NCBI RefSeq assembly: GCF_018141445.1
Contig: NZ_CP058649.1
Coordinates: 5,103,001-5,167,000, forward strand
Length of the DNA stretch: 64,000 bases
Direction: 5' to 3'
DNA from: Vallitalea pronyensis
GTDB taxonomy: Bacteria > Bacillota > Clostridia > Lachnospirales > Vallitaleaceae
This document shows positions 8,316 to 17,761 of the stretch, in pieces. Made by a program: the position numbers and the translations under genes. The notes under the pieces were generated by a model. It saw nothing but the letters and a program-made list of their open reading frames with translations, was not told the origin of the DNA and made no database searches. How positions within the stretch are numbered: position 1 is the first letter of the stretch; each line of letters starts with the position of its first letter.

Positions 8316-9179
8316 TTAGCCTTTTACACCACCCAAATTAACACCTTTTGCAAAATATTTTTGGATATATGGGTATACAATGAGTACTGGGATAATGGAA
8401 CATACCAATATCGCATAGATGAATGCATCTGAAGCATAAGGGAGATCAATGGGCATATCATCAAACATTTTTTGATAGTTTTCTACCAACATTCGCATAT
8501 AAACTTGCAATGGTTTTTCCATGGAATCTGTTAAGAGCATTCTTGACCAGAAGTAACCATTCCATCTGCTTGTTGCATAGAACAATGTCACTGTAGCTAA
8601 TGCAGCTCTAGACATTGGGATGTAAATACGCCGCAACATCTGAAATTCATTGGCACCATCAATCCTTGCTGCTTCTTCAATTTCTTTTGGTACACCTTCA
8701 AAATAATTTCTCAACAAAATAATATTATATGCCTGCACACCAAAAGCAAAAACAATCCCCCATCTATTTGCAACACCCATGTTCACATAGTTCAAATACA
8801 TGGGAATCATCCCTGCATTAAACCACATGGTAAATACAACCCAAAAATTAAACCTTCGTCTAAATATTAGTCTTTTCTTAGACAGTGCATAGGCTCCAGT
8901 TATTGAAATAAACATACTCCAAGCTGTTCCATAGGTTGTATAAAATAGTGTATTAATATAAGATATCCAAAACCCTTTGTCGTTGTATATTTTGTTATAC
9001 ACTTGAAAGTTTACATTCTTAGGAAGCAATATTACTTTTCCAGATTCATAAGCAATTTTACCGCTAATAGAAGCAGAAAAAGCGTAGATGACAGGATATA
9101 ATGCCATAATTGCAAACACACCAATCAGTACATAGGATAATAATTTAAAAATAATTTCACTTCTATTTAATCTTTCCAT
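8316..9179 (-). CDS. CUT1 ABC transporter permease, LplC/YtcP type
   Basis: This permease of about 287 residues has six membrane helices. The conserved EAA loop (EEAARIDGANEFQMLRRIYIP) is near residues 165-185 and the C-terminus is the family-typical QKYFAKGVNLGGVKG. The ATG at 9179 lies 7 bases after AGGTG and is preferred over an ATG two codons earlier. It forms the membrane channel together with the LplB-type partner encoded 4-10 bases upstream and docks the ATPase through the EAA loop. The set LplB, LplC, binding protein, ATPase is complete in this operon. Confidence 0.9.
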   Translation of the reverse strand: MERLNRSEIIFKLLSYVLIGVFAIMALYPVIYAFSASISGKIAYESGKVILLPKNVNFQVYNKIYNDKGFWISYINTLFYTTYGTAWSMFISITGAYALSKKRLIFRRRFNFWVVFTMWFNAGMIPMYLNYVNMGVANRWGIVFAFGVQAYNIILLRNYFEGVPKEIEEAARIDGANEFQMLRRIYIPMSRAALATVTLFYATSRWNGYFWSRMLLTDSMEKPLQVYMRMLVENYQKMFDDMPIDLPYASDAFIYAILVCSIIPVLIVYPYIQKYFAKGVNLGGVKG

Positions 9180-9189
9180 ATTCATTCAC

Positions 9190-10152
9190 CTACCATAACG
9201 AAGTCTCTGATATTTGTCGACTGATATAATTTGCTCCTACGACCAATGCAAAACCTATGAGTGCATTGAACATATCTGCTGCGCCTCCAATGGATTGATT
9301 TCCCCCTTCTAAGCCTATTCGATACACAAAACTGCTTAAAACATCTGCTGTCTCATATGTATTAGCGTTGTACAACAGAATGATACGCTCATAGCCAACA
9401 GATAACATCCTACCAATCCTTAGAATAATCATAATCACCAGTGTAGGTGCCATCCCTGGAAAAGTTACATACCTAATTTCTTGAAACTTATTACCTCCAT
9501 CTACTTTAAGTGCCTCGTATAAAACAGGAGAGATACTCATTACTGCGGCAAAATACACAATGGAACTATAGCCTGCTTCCTTCCATATACCAGTAATGAT
9601 ATACATCGGCCTAAAATATTGAGCATTCTGTATAATATTGGTACCCTCTGGAATAAATCCTATTGTATGTAAAAATTGTGCGATAATACCCGTGTTGACC
9701 TCTCCATGATAGAGAAGTGTTAACACCAAACCCGTTATCGTTACCTCTGACAAAAAGTGAGGTAAGAACGTAAAAGTCTGGGCAATTTTTCTATATGTAT
9801 TGTTTGTAATTTCGCTAAAAAACAAAGCTAAAATGATGGGTATAGGAAAGCCAAATAATAACCCATATAAACTAATAATGAATGTGTTACGAAATGCCTG
9901 CCAAAATTGTTGGGCATAAGGTCCATTAATTAGTGAAATAAAATTAGAAAAACCCACGAAATCACTATCTAGAATCCCCATATTTGGCTGAAAGTTTTTA
10001 AAAGCTATGAGAAGACCACCCATGGGTTTATAAATCCATAGGGCATACCATAAAACCATAGGCAATAGCAAGACATATAATCGCCAATCAGTTATAATGA
10101 TTTTCCCATACTTTAGCAACTTATTTTGTTGTTTCAAGTCCATTTTACTCAT
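9190..10152 (-). CDS. CUT1 ABC transporter permease, LplB type
   Basis: This 320-residue permease has six helices. A basic N-terminus is followed by DWRLYVLLLPMVLWYALW, and the EAA loop YEALKVDGGNKFQEIRYVTFP lies near 215-235. The C-terminal SRQISETSLW is the usual LplB ending. Its start overlaps the end of the 190-residue membrane protein gene (10145-10717) by 8 bases, so the two are translationally coupled. Together with the LplC-type partner it forms the transport channel for the uronide importer. Confidence 0.9.
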   Translation of the reverse strand: MSKMDLKQQNKLLKYGKIIITDWRLYVLLLPMVLWYALWIYKPMGGLLIAFKNFQPNMGILDSDFVGFSNFISLINGPYAQQFWQAFRNTFIISLYGLLFGFPIPIILALFFSEITNNTYRKIAQTFTFLPHFLSEVTITGLVLTLLYHGEVNTGIIAQFLHTIGFIPEGTNIIQNAQYFRPMYIITGIWKEAGYSSIVYFAAVMSISPVLYEALKVDGGNKFQEIRYVTFPGMAPTLVIMIILRIGRMLSVGYERIILLYNANTYETADVLSSFVYRIGLEGGNQSIGGAADMFNALIGFALVVGANYISRQISETSLW

Positions 10153-10717
10153 AATGCTCCTCCTGATTGTACTTTAAAAGATACATGTGCATATTATCCA
10201 ATAAGCCTGCTTTGCTTTTAATCAAAAGCAAAATAATAAATACCATGATCATATTAAATAATTGAGTTAAGAAATAGTAAACGATATTCTTGATGATGAA
10301 TCCACCTGCAAGAAAATAGGTTACGATTCCTTTACCTATAGAAATAAATAAGTAAGCCGTCACACAATAAACCAATAGGTTCCATGCTGAGTCTTTTATA
10401 TGATCTCTATCCACTACACGAAAGATAAGGCATGTAAAAATAATGAAGGCATTCGCGAAAGGATATAATAGTATGCTCTCAATGATGTTTCCATGATGAA
10501 GAAAAAGCATGGGCAACCCGGATATAACAAATACTAAACTTCCCCATTTCCCCCAGCGAATGATTGCAACAAGTGCCACTAAAATAGAGAAATTTAAGTA
10601 AAAGCCTGCTCCTGGTAATGCATAGTGTAATAAGTCGCCCATGATTTGTGCAACAATAGCTAAAATCGATAATAACACCATATCAAAATACCTGTACTTT
10701 TCAACACTATCAATCAT
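10145..10717 (-). CDS. Six-helix membrane protein, ECF S-component-like in size; unknown substrate
   Basis: This 190-residue, very hydrophobic protein has about six helices and short loops. A Gly/Pro-containing segment (MGDLLHYALPGAGFYLNFS) follows helix 1 and a second motif (IIRWGKWGSLVF) precedes helix 3. The length and layout resemble ECF-type S components or accessory integral proteins, but no ECF ATPases or T component are nearby, so the resemblance may be superficial. It overlaps the upstream lyase stop (ATGA) and the downstream permease start, making it the middle of a tightly coupled trio. The function is unknown; a substrate-channel or membrane-chaperone role is speculation. Confidence 0.6.
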   Translation of the reverse strand: MIDSVEKYRYFDMVLLSILAIVAQIMGDLLHYALPGAGFYLNFSILVALVAIIRWGKWGSLVFVISGLPMLFLHHGNIIESILLYPFANAFIIFTCLIFRVVDRDHIKDSAWNLLVYCVTAYLFISIGKGIVTYFLAGGFIIKNIVYYFLTQLFNMIMVFIILLLIKSKAGLLDNMHMYLLKYNQEEHYE

Positions 10718-12699
10718 AATGAGATCACCTCATAGAGTTTGTTATTTCGATATTGAAGTAATATACGTTGTTCCAAGTATTGGCAGCCATCGTAGGTTAT
10801 GGCTTCACCCTTCGATTGAAGAAAAACCTCTTTTTCACTACCATTTATAATCTCCACACCAAAAAATGTGTCCTGATCAATTCGATTAACAATCAATTGA
10901 TTCCCATCAATAGGTCCTGGCACCAACACATGTAAAAAGTGAAGATTTGCCGCTTTATGCCGATTGGAAATATGTAATGTTTTCATTTTTGTTTCTCTAA
11001 ATTTATCTGGTTCTTGGGTTGTCATGACAGCACGCACATTATTTTCTTTCATATCATAATCGACATCTATAGGTGATACACTATATAGCATCAATCTAGC
11101 TGGACCATTTTCATAGATAAATGTATGTTTATCCTCTGTAGGAAAAACATCTGAATGCATGAGCCATGTGTATATGTGTTCTTTTGAACTCTTTAGTTCA
11201 TCTAATACAATAAAATAGGACTTTTTGGTATATAGAACATGCCGTGCAAAACGTTCTAATGCCAAATCTTTTTGATACATTTTGGATGTTTCGCCAACCA
11301 CATAGACATAGGCCGCTTCATTTCTAAACGTTTCTATCTCGCCTACCATATCTTGGGTATAATGCTTCCAAATATTATTCTGATTCTCATTGGTATACCC
11401 TTTTCCATCAACGATTACAATGTTGTGGTCAGACGCTTTCACTGTTCTGTTATAGCCATCATCAATGGCTAAGTATGTATTCTGGGAACATAGGATAAAT
11501 GAATTATTATCTGGATGTTGATGGGATAAACCAAAACAATTATAGTTTTTCTCCCGTTTAAGTTCCCATAAATGACGCCACTGGGTTTTACCTCCTGGAT
11601 AACTGGTCTTAAAGGATAAATGGGTTGCATCCATATCCCAAGAACTTCTTATAACCACCAGTCCCAAATCCTCAAAATACTTTACAGGTTCAAGATTATC
11701 AAATGCTTGTTCCCCAACTTCTGGATCATAGAACAATAACTCAAATAAACATTCTGGTAAGATGCCTGGCTTTACTTTAGAGTCATACGCCTCTCGGTAT
11801 AAAAACTTTTTCGTGACCAAATGACCCATTTTCTGAGCATGCCCATTACCATATTCTGCGGCTACTTTATAATAAATAGCTGTAGAATGACCACTTTTTC
11901 GATCATGACAATCCCCAAAATTAATTTGTTCTTCCAGGTTAGGTGCCGCTTGGTAGAGTCGATAATAAAATGTATTTTTTAGGAAATCACAGGATTGAAA
12001 GTAATCAACACCTTCTCGTTCCTTTATCAAGTGAGCATATATAAATAACCACATGGCGCCATATCGCCAATAAACAACACCCTCATAATCACTGCCATCT
12101 TTCGGCAGAACACCATAAATATAATCAAAATTATCTTTTGCGCTTTGAATCCATTGATCTGCTTCTGGAATCTCGTCAACAATGGCATATCCTGCTGTTG
12201 CAAGTCCTGTCATGTTAATCCAATTATGATTCTGCCAGTAATTGGTTGACCAGCCAGAACCCTCTGTTTTAACCTTAAAATCATACATGCGTCTGCCTTG
12301 AAGAAGAAGTTTATCCCTTAACACCTTTTTTTGTGCAGGGTCTAAGTCTTCTTTTAACCAATCATAAGCCAGACCCAAACCAAAAAGAAGCCAAGCAGCC
12401 GATAAATCCACATCCACCAAATGAGCATTCCCCCAATGGGGGTATCTGACACATGTAAATAACCATCTTTTTGCTTCTTCAAAATAATGCTTTTGTTTTG
12501 TAAGCAAATAAGCAAGGGATAAGTTAGCTACAGCTATTCCCATATATGTGGTGCTTAAGGGGGGGTGTTCTTCTGGCAATTGCTCTTCAAAATACACTTT
12601 ACATTGCTCATATAGACGTTTAAATAAAAATGCTTTCTTGTTCTTAATTTCTTCTTGAAGATCATGAATATCCTGATCAATAAACATGTTTTGACTCAT
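10714..12699 (-). CDS. Heparinase II/III-fold polysaccharide lyase (PL21/DUF4962-like)
   Basis: This 661-residue protein is the first gene of the operon. The N-terminal toroid contains STNYWQNHNWINMTGLA near residue 155 (the conserved Asn/His region) and SDYEGVVYWRYGAMW near 208 (candidate catalytic Tyr). The C-terminal beta part has LSHQHPDNNSF near 405 (candidate catalytic/metal His) and HNIVIVDGKGY near 440. This arrangement follows heparinase II-like lyases, which act on uronate-containing chains by beta-elimination. There is no signal peptide, so the enzyme is cytoplasmic. The second, PL15-like lyase near the operon end suggests two successive cuts of imported oligomers. The exact PL family and substrate remain open. 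Confidence 0.75.
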   Translation of the reverse strand: MSQNMFIDQDIHDLQEEIKNKKAFLFKRLYEQCKVYFEEQLPEEHPPLSTTYMGIAVANLSLAYLLTKQKHYFEEAKRWLFTCVRYPHWGNAHLVDVDLSAAWLLFGLGLAYDWLKEDLDPAQKKVLRDKLLLQGRRMYDFKVKTEGSGWSTNYWQNHNWINMTGLATAGYAIVDEIPEADQWIQSAKDNFDYIYGVLPKDGSDYEGVVYWRYGAMWLFIYAHLIKEREGVDYFQSCDFLKNTFYYRLYQAAPNLEEQINFGDCHDRKSGHSTAIYYKVAAEYGNGHAQKMGHLVTKKFLYREAYDSKVKPGILPECLFELLFYDPEVGEQAFDNLEPVKYFEDLGLVVIRSSWDMDATHLSFKTSYPGGKTQWRHLWELKREKNYNCFGLSHQHPDNNSFILCSQNTYLAIDDGYNRTVKASDHNIVIVDGKGYTNENQNNIWKHYTQDMVGEIETFRNEAAYVYVVGETSKMYQKDLALERFARHVLYTKKSYFIVLDELKSSKEHIYTWLMHSDVFPTEDKHTFIYENGPARLMLYSVSPIDVDYDMKENNVRAVMTTQEPDKFRETKMKTLHISNRHKAANLHFLHVLVPGPIDGNQLIVNRIDQDTFFGVEIINGSEKEVFLQSKGEAITYDGCQYLEQRILLQYRNNKLYEVISL

Positions 12700-12766
12700 T
12701 ATGACACTCCTATCATGCTAACAAAACGAAGTATTTGCGTATATTCGTATCTATTACGGTAACATA

Positions 12767-12795
12767 ATTATAGCATGTTCGTGCATCGATGTCTA
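12767..12795 (-). promoter_or_regulatory. Sigma-A promoter of the uronide operon
   Basis: On the minus strand, TAGACA (12790-12795) is separated by 17 bases from TATAAT (12767-12772), about 70 bases before the lyase start. Three GTAT units at 8-base spacing (12731-12750) lie downstream of the -10 box and could be part of an operator. IclR binding there is a guess. Confidence 0.8.
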
Positions 12796-12864
12796 GGATT
12801 TTCTTTATTAATTTATCATTTTTTTCATAAAAATGACTCAATGATTGGTAATTTTGACGATAAA

Positions 12865-12919
12865 AAACAAAAAAGAAGCGTTAACCATTATATCGTCAGA
12901 ACAATGATTTGCTTCTTTT
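12865..12919 (-). terminator. Terminator of the IclR-type regulator gene
   Basis: AAAAGAAGC (12871-12879) pairs with GCTTCTTTT (12911-12919). On the minus strand the stem is followed by two T runs (TTTTTTGTTTTTT). It separates the regulator from the operon promoter. Confidence 0.75.
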
Positions 12920-12925
12920 ATTTTA

Positions 12926-13681
12926 TTACATGCTTCCTGTGTATCCTAACTTGATGGATATTTCAGAGGCTTTTTCCATAACGAGTCGGGCTTCCCCTTG
13001 TATATCTATATTTTCTTGATATAAACCACTTACACTAAGAGCCGCAACCATTTTATTGGTATAATCAAAAACAGGTGCCCCAATACACAGAAGATGTTCC
13101 GCCTGTTCACGATTATCCACTGCATACCCATTTTTTCGCACTTTCTCAATTTCCTGAGATAATTGTTGATAGTCCGTAATGGTGTAGGGTGTTTTTCTCA
13201 CCAACGTTTTGGTAGCTAATCGTTTAAATAACTCATCGTCATGGGCTAAAAAACATTTTCCAAGTGATGTACAATGCAGATTGGTGGTGCTTCCTATAGG
13301 ACAAGTGGCTATTAATAGATTTTTAGGTTCATATTTGTATATATAAGTAATCATTTCATTGACTTCTTTGCCTAAAAATACGGTTTTATTGAGTGTTGAA
13401 CCTAATGCTTCAATGGTTGCTTTACCTTTATCAATAATGGTTTTATTTCTTATAAACGCATTACCAATATAATATGCTTTTACACCAATGCCATATATTT
13501 TACTTCTTTCATCAATCATTTCAATCATTTCTACTTCTAGTAATGATTGAATAATATCTTTTACACTATTAATGGGTATTTCAAGCTTATTGGATATCTG
13601 AGATAACGTAATACCTTTTGTTTTATTAGCAATTAGTTCTAGTATTGCCACTGTTCGCATTGCCGCTCTGCTCTTTGCCAT
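12926..13681 (-). CDS. IclR-family transcriptional regulator (KdgR-like)
   Basis: This regulator of about 251 residues has an N-terminal winged helix (residues 5-65, with TLSQISNKLEIPINSVKDIIQSL as the helix-turn-helix region) and a C-terminal IclR effector domain. The effector domain includes CTSLGKCFLA near 145 and GYAVDNREQAEHLLCIGAPVFDYTNKMVAALSVSG near 190-225. Of three consecutive ATGs the third (13681) has the best spacing from AAGGAG. IclR proteins such as KdgR respond to uronate catabolites and control pectin or alginate genes, and this one lies directly upstream of the uronide operon in the same orientation. Control of that operon is an inference. Confidence 0.85.
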   Translation of the reverse strand: MAKSRAAMRTVAILELIANKTKGITLSQISNKLEIPINSVKDIIQSLLEVEMIEMIDERSKIYGIGVKAYYIGNAFIRNKTIIDKGKATIEALGSTLNKTVFLGKEVNEMITYIYKYEPKNLLIATCPIGSTTNLHCTSLGKCFLAHDDELFKRLATKTLVRKTPYTITDYQQLSQEIEKVRKNGYAVDNREQAEHLLCIGAPVFDYTNKMVAALSVSGLYQENIDIQGEARLVMEKASEISIKLGYTGSM

Positions 13682-13729
13682 CATCATTCTCCTTTTACGT
13701 CTTTACGTCTTAGTTACGAGTTTTACACT

Positions 13730-13758
13730 ATTGTATCAGTTTTCCATCTAAATATCAA
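13730..13758 (-). promoter_or_regulatory. Promoter of the IclR-type regulator
   Basis: TTGATA (13753-13758), a 17-base spacer and TACAAT (13730-13735) on the minus strand. A tandem GACGTAAA repeat lies just before the ribosome site (about 13694-13710) and might be an autoregulatory site. Confidence 0.7.
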
Positions 13759-13863
13759 AGAAATTATGCAAAAGGCACGATTAAATTACTCGATATTGTA
13801 TATGAAAAAGTAGAGTTGGTTAAAATAAACCGATAGTAACTATAGGTTTTGAGGTGTTTATAT

Positions 13864-15339
13864 ATGTCCGAAAATAAGACGTTCCAAGGTGACAACATTA
13901 ATCGTTTACAACCCAATTTAAATAGAAATATTCACACCATCAAATCAACATTAAAAAGTGATAAGTATTTAGTCGTAGGAAAAGTTTCTAATGTTTTAGG
14001 GGATTACGCCATTATCTATATGAATCATATGGCTAATAAAGATGCCATTAATCGTAACATTGTAGCCACGTTACGTTCTACAGATAAAAGCAATCGCTTT
14101 CTAAAAAATACCACCGATGATAATTGGGTGGATACATTATCCCATTATATTTTAGATAGTATTCATATAAAAAAAAGCACATCAATGAACCACATCATCA
14201 CTGAGATTCTGAGTGGAAATACCTGCATCTTATTCAATAATTCCAAACAAGCCATGATCGTTAGTACGCGTATTATTGAAAAACGGAACGTAGGCATGAC
14301 AGAAACGGAAGTAACTGTATTAGGTAGCAAAGAGGCTTTTAATGAAGATTTGGAAACAAACATTGTCCTTATTAGACGTCGTTTCAAAACCGATAAACTC
14401 TTATTTAAAAATTTTGTATTAGGTCATCTATCCAATACAGATGTAACCGTATGCTGGCTAAGGGGCATTGCCTCTCAGAAAATTGTAACGGATATCTGTA
14501 AAAAGATTGGCAAAATAGATGTTGACCATATCTACGATGTTTCCATGATCAATCAAGTCATTGAAGAGAATCCCATGTCCATATGGCCTCAATATGTCCT
14601 TACTGAGCGACCAGACATTGTGGCAAACCATCTGGCAGAAGGTAAAGTAGCTGTTCTATGCGATAATTCTCCCTTTGCCTTAATCTTACCTGTGAGCATC
14701 TTTCATAATGTTCAAAGTCCTGATGATTATTATGAACGGCCTATTGTGGGAACATTTTTTAGGATTATACGGTATTTTGGTATTTTTATATCCGTATATT
14801 TATCCCCTCTTTATTTAGCCTTTACCACTTATAACCACGCCATTGTTCCACCAGACCTGGCTATTACCATTTCTGATGGCAGGACGGGCGTTCCTTTCCC
14901 ATCCCTGATGGAGCTATTATTGATGACTTTTATTATTGATATGCTCAGAGAGGCCGGTATCAGACTCCCTCGAGCCATGGGGTCAGCCATCGGTATATTA
15001 GGTGCTGTGGTTATTGGACAAGCGGCGGTATCAGCAGGATATGTCAGTGCTTCTCTTGTGATTATTATTTCAATAACCGCTATCGCTAACTTTACAATCC
15101 CTTCTAACCTGCTCTTTAACGCCATAAGGATTATTAATTATGCCATGATACTGGCTGCAGGTATGCTGGGTATATACGGGATACATTTACTTTCTATCCT
15201 GCTTTTATGGCAATTAGTACGTTGTCATTCCTTTGGTGTACCTCTCCTCTACCCTGTAGAACCAGGAAAAGCTTCTGCTCTCTTGGATGTGTTTATGAGG
15301 GGACCTTTAGGAAAGTTCAGAAAAAATGTCAAGCGCTAG
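13864..15339 (+). CDS. Spore germination protein, GerAA/GerKA family
   Basis: This 491-residue A subunit of a Ger-type nutrient germinant receptor starts at the ATG at 13864, 7 bases after GAGGTG. A TTG 15 bases earlier is in frame but overlaps that ribosome site. The N-terminal soluble domain covers about 230 residues and includes the conserved LIRRRFKTDKL and the TDVTVCWLRGIA segment. It is followed by a membrane domain with YFGIFISVYLSPLYLAFTTY and the hallmark REAGIRLPRAMGSAIGILGAVVIGQAA near 365-390. It sits in the inner spore membrane with the B and C subunits encoded next. It proves that the host forms endospores. Confidence 0.95.
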   Translation: MSENKTFQGDNINRLQPNLNRNIHTIKSTLKSDKYLVVGKVSNVLGDYAIIYMNHMANKDAINRNIVATLRSTDKSNRFLKNTTDDNWVDTLSHYILDSIHIKKSTSMNHIITEILSGNTCILFNNSKQAMIVSTRIIEKRNVGMTETEVTVLGSKEAFNEDLETNIVLIRRRFKTDKLLFKNFVLGHLSNTDVTVCWLRGIASQKIVTDICKKIGKIDVDHIYDVSMINQVIEENPMSIWPQYVLTERPDIVANHLAEGKVAVLCDNSPFALILPVSIFHNVQSPDDYYERPIVGTFFRIIRYFGIFISVYLSPLYLAFTTYNHAIVPPDLAITISDGRTGVPFPSLMELLLMTFIIDMLREAGIRLPRAMGSAIGILGAVVIGQAAVSAGYVSASLVIIISITAIANFTIPSNLLFNAIRIINYAMILAAGMLGIYGIHLLSILLLWQLVRCHSFGVPLLYPVEPGKASALLDVFMRGPLGKFRKNVKR

Positions 15340-15349
15340 TGGAGGAGTG

Positions 15350-16594
15350 ATGAGGTTGAAAAAAATGGCCGTTATTGTGTTGATAGGTGTTAACATGATA
15401 TTACTAACAAGTTGCTTTGACTATACGGAATATGAAGAAATGCAGCTTATTTTTGGGCTTGGTGTTGACAGTGGTACGAATGGTGACGTTATCGTCACCA
15501 TACAATCTTCCGGCTTTAAAAAAACAAATATGCAGGCCATGGGAGGGGATAGCGGTTCATCCATGGGCAGCCAAAACAGTACCATGTATAAAGCTTCTGG
15601 AAAAACTGTTCTGGATGCCCTTAATCAACTCCAACAAATTACAGGTAAGGAATTATTTTTCGGTTATATTAAAGTGATTATCATCGGTGCAGAAGCTGCT
15701 AAGAAAGACATGGATAACATCATGGCTTTTTTCTACATGTCACCTCGTATTCGAGGGTCAGCTTATCTTCTAATTGCAAAAAACACCGCTTATGACACAT
15801 TAGGCACGGTTAACCTTAATGATAGTGACCTTAGCGCCCAATCCTTAGAAAACATGGTCAAGAAATCGGTTAGAAGCGGAGTCTCTTTCCCGATTCGATT
15901 AAGCAATTATTATAATATTATCTTAACCGATGGATGGAACGCAGCTATTCCTCAGGTAGAATATCAACAGGTTTCCAGTGGAGAGCAAGGTGGTGAAAAA
16001 ACTGTTGTCAATGATACGAATCCCAGTATTGTGCCCGAAAAAGAAGGTTATCATTTAGTAAGGAATATGGTGGTTTTTAAAGATAATAAGAAAGTGGGCG
16101 TTTTAGATGAAATTGAAACCATGTGCTATGGCTTTATCACAGGAAAAAAAATTAAAAGCAGTTATGTGGTAAAAGACAAAGATACACATGATCAAGACTA
16201 TGTGATGGGATTACGTTTTCTTCACAATCGGTCTAGGATCAATACCCATATTAACAATAATCAAATAAAAATTGATATTGATATCGATTTGCAAGCGAGT
16301 ATAGAAGAATACCAAGGTGATGAAGCACTGGCTAATATTGATGTCATCAAAAATTTCGAAGCAGATTTATCAGCATCTTTAAAAAATGAAATACAAACAT
16401 GTATTTATCATGTGCAAAAAAACTATGAAGCAGATATTTTTGGCTTTGGTAATCGTGTTTTTCAACAATACCCTTATAAATGGCAAGAAGAGTTACAAGA
16501 TAAATGGGAGGATATTTTCTTGATTGTAGACACAGATGTGCGTGTGACAGCTAAAATACTCAATACAGGTTCAAACTTAGAACCTTTTAAATAA
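15350..16594 (+). CDS. Spore germination lipoprotein, GerAC/GerKC family
   Basis: This is a lipoprotein of about 414 residues. Its signal sequence ends in LLTSC, followed by FDYTEYEE, the position where GerAC proteins usually have W-x-x-x-E. The start is chosen at the ATG at 15350 after GGAGGAG; a TTG two codons on is possible, and the ATG at 15326 lies before the ribosome site. The middle contains ELFFGYIKVIIIG near 105-115, typical of the family, and the C-terminal domain is soluble. It anchors to the outer face of the spore inner membrane as the C subunit. It overlaps no neighbour: the A stop precedes its ribosome site directly. Confidence 0.93.
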   Translation: MRLKKMAVIVLIGVNMILLTSCFDYTEYEEMQLIFGLGVDSGTNGDVIVTIQSSGFKKTNMQAMGGDSGSSMGSQNSTMYKASGKTVLDALNQLQQITGKELFFGYIKVIIIGAEAAKKDMDNIMAFFYMSPRIRGSAYLLIAKNTAYDTLGTVNLNDSDLSAQSLENMVKKSVRSGVSFPIRLSNYYNIILTDGWNAAIPQVEYQQVSSGEQGGEKTVVNDTNPSIVPEKEGYHLVRNMVVFKDNKKVGVLDEIETMCYGFITGKKIKSSYVVKDKDTHDQDYVMGLRFLHNRSRINTHINNNQIKIDIDIDLQASIEEYQGDEALANIDVIKNFEADLSASLKNEIQTCIYHVQKNYEADIFGFGNRVFQQYPYKWQEELQDKWEDIFLIVDTDVRVTAKILNTGSNLEPFK

Positions 16595-16616
16595 TGTAAC
16601 GGAAGTGGTGTTTATC

Positions 16617-17747
16617 ATGAATCAGCAAAAGCTTTCCGTAAGACAGGTTGTTTCTTTAATCTACACCGGCACAATAAGTAATATTATTTTCTTACTATTC
16701 TTTGCCATTAATCGTGCTGGAAGAGCTTCTTATATCGCTGCAATTTTAGGAGGGCTGGTCACTGCTCTGTTATTATTCCTTGTTATCTATCTTACAAACA
16801 AGTTTCCAGGAAAATCCTTGCTGGATTTATTAAAAATGGGTTATGGTCAAGGCATCGCCAGTTTTTTTATTATACTCTACAGCTTATTTCATATTATTAC
16901 GGCTGCTTTAATGTTAAGACTGTCCATATCTGTTTTTGTGAAAACATTTTTACTGCATATGACACCCTTATGGCTTCTTGAGTTAATACCCATTGTAATT
17001 ATTGGTTTATTTCTATACACAGGTAATATTTTTATTTTTGCTAGTTGGAATGTATTGATTGTTGTTATTGCATTTGCTGCATATGCCCTAGGAACTTCTA
17101 TAGGCATTGCAGTAAAATTTAATATCAATCATTTATTTCCAATATTTCATGTTAAATTATGGGATTTTTTATATGGTGCATTTTTACTTGCAGCTGGTAT
17201 GATGGAAACTGTAATTCATTCTTTTAGTGTGGTAGGATTTATAAACGATAAAAAAACTTCATATAAAGCCTATTGGTATGGCACCATTATGTTTATTACC
17301 GTTGTTAGTTCAACGCTATTTGTATCCTTAGGCATATTGGGCCTGGGTATTGAAAGTAAGCGTGTTTTTTCTGTGGTTAATTTAGCTCAGGAAATAGGAA
17401 TAGGTAGGTTCATACAAGGTTTTGAAGTATTTTATTTAGTCCCATTCTTATCTCTCATTTATAATAACATTGGCTACAAAGCATACTGTAGCCTTATTGG
17501 CATATTTACAGTAGCTAATCATAGAAAACATCGCTTGATCTATACCATCATGATATGTACAAGTATCTATGCTCTCGTTCTAAACATACCTTCTTTTAAT
17601 GTTGGTATTGTTTATGTAAAAAACTTTGCAATATACATCATTGTACCATTTTGTATTCTTTACTTAATACTTGCAGGAATAGCCATTATCCTCATACGAC
17701 ATAAGAGAAAAAAAGAGGCTACGCCTCGTAACCACTATATTCCCTGA
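16617..17747 (+). CDS. Spore germination permease, GerAB/GerKB family (copy 1)
   Basis: This integral membrane protein of about 376 residues has ten predicted helices and the amino-acid/polyamine permease-like fold of GerAB subunits. The N-terminus LSVRQVVSLIYTGTISN and the NRAGRASYIAAILGG loop after helix 1 are typical. The ATG at 16617 is used because the upstream GTGs at 16605 and 16608 fall inside the ribosome site. GerAB subunits bind the germinant. A second, clearly related B gene follows, so this receptor operon encodes two alternative ligand-binding subunits. Confidence 0.92.
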   Translation: MNQQKLSVRQVVSLIYTGTISNIIFLLFFAINRAGRASYIAAILGGLVTALLLFLVIYLTNKFPGKSLLDLLKMGYGQGIASFFIILYSLFHIITAALMLRLSISVFVKTFLLHMTPLWLLELIPIVIIGLFLYTGNIFIFASWNVLIVVIAFAAYALGTSIGIAVKFNINHLFPIFHVKLWDFLYGAFLLAAGMMETVIHSFSVVGFINDKKTSYKAYWYGTIMFITVVSSTLFVSLGILGLGIESKRVFSVVNLAQEIGIGRFIQGFEVFYLVPFLSLIYNNIGYKAYCSLIGIFTVANHRKHRLIYTIMICTSIYALVLNIPSFNVGIVYVKNFAIYIIVPFCILYLILAGIAIILIRHKRKKEATPRNHYIP

Positions 17748-17761
17748 AAAGAGGTGTTTCG

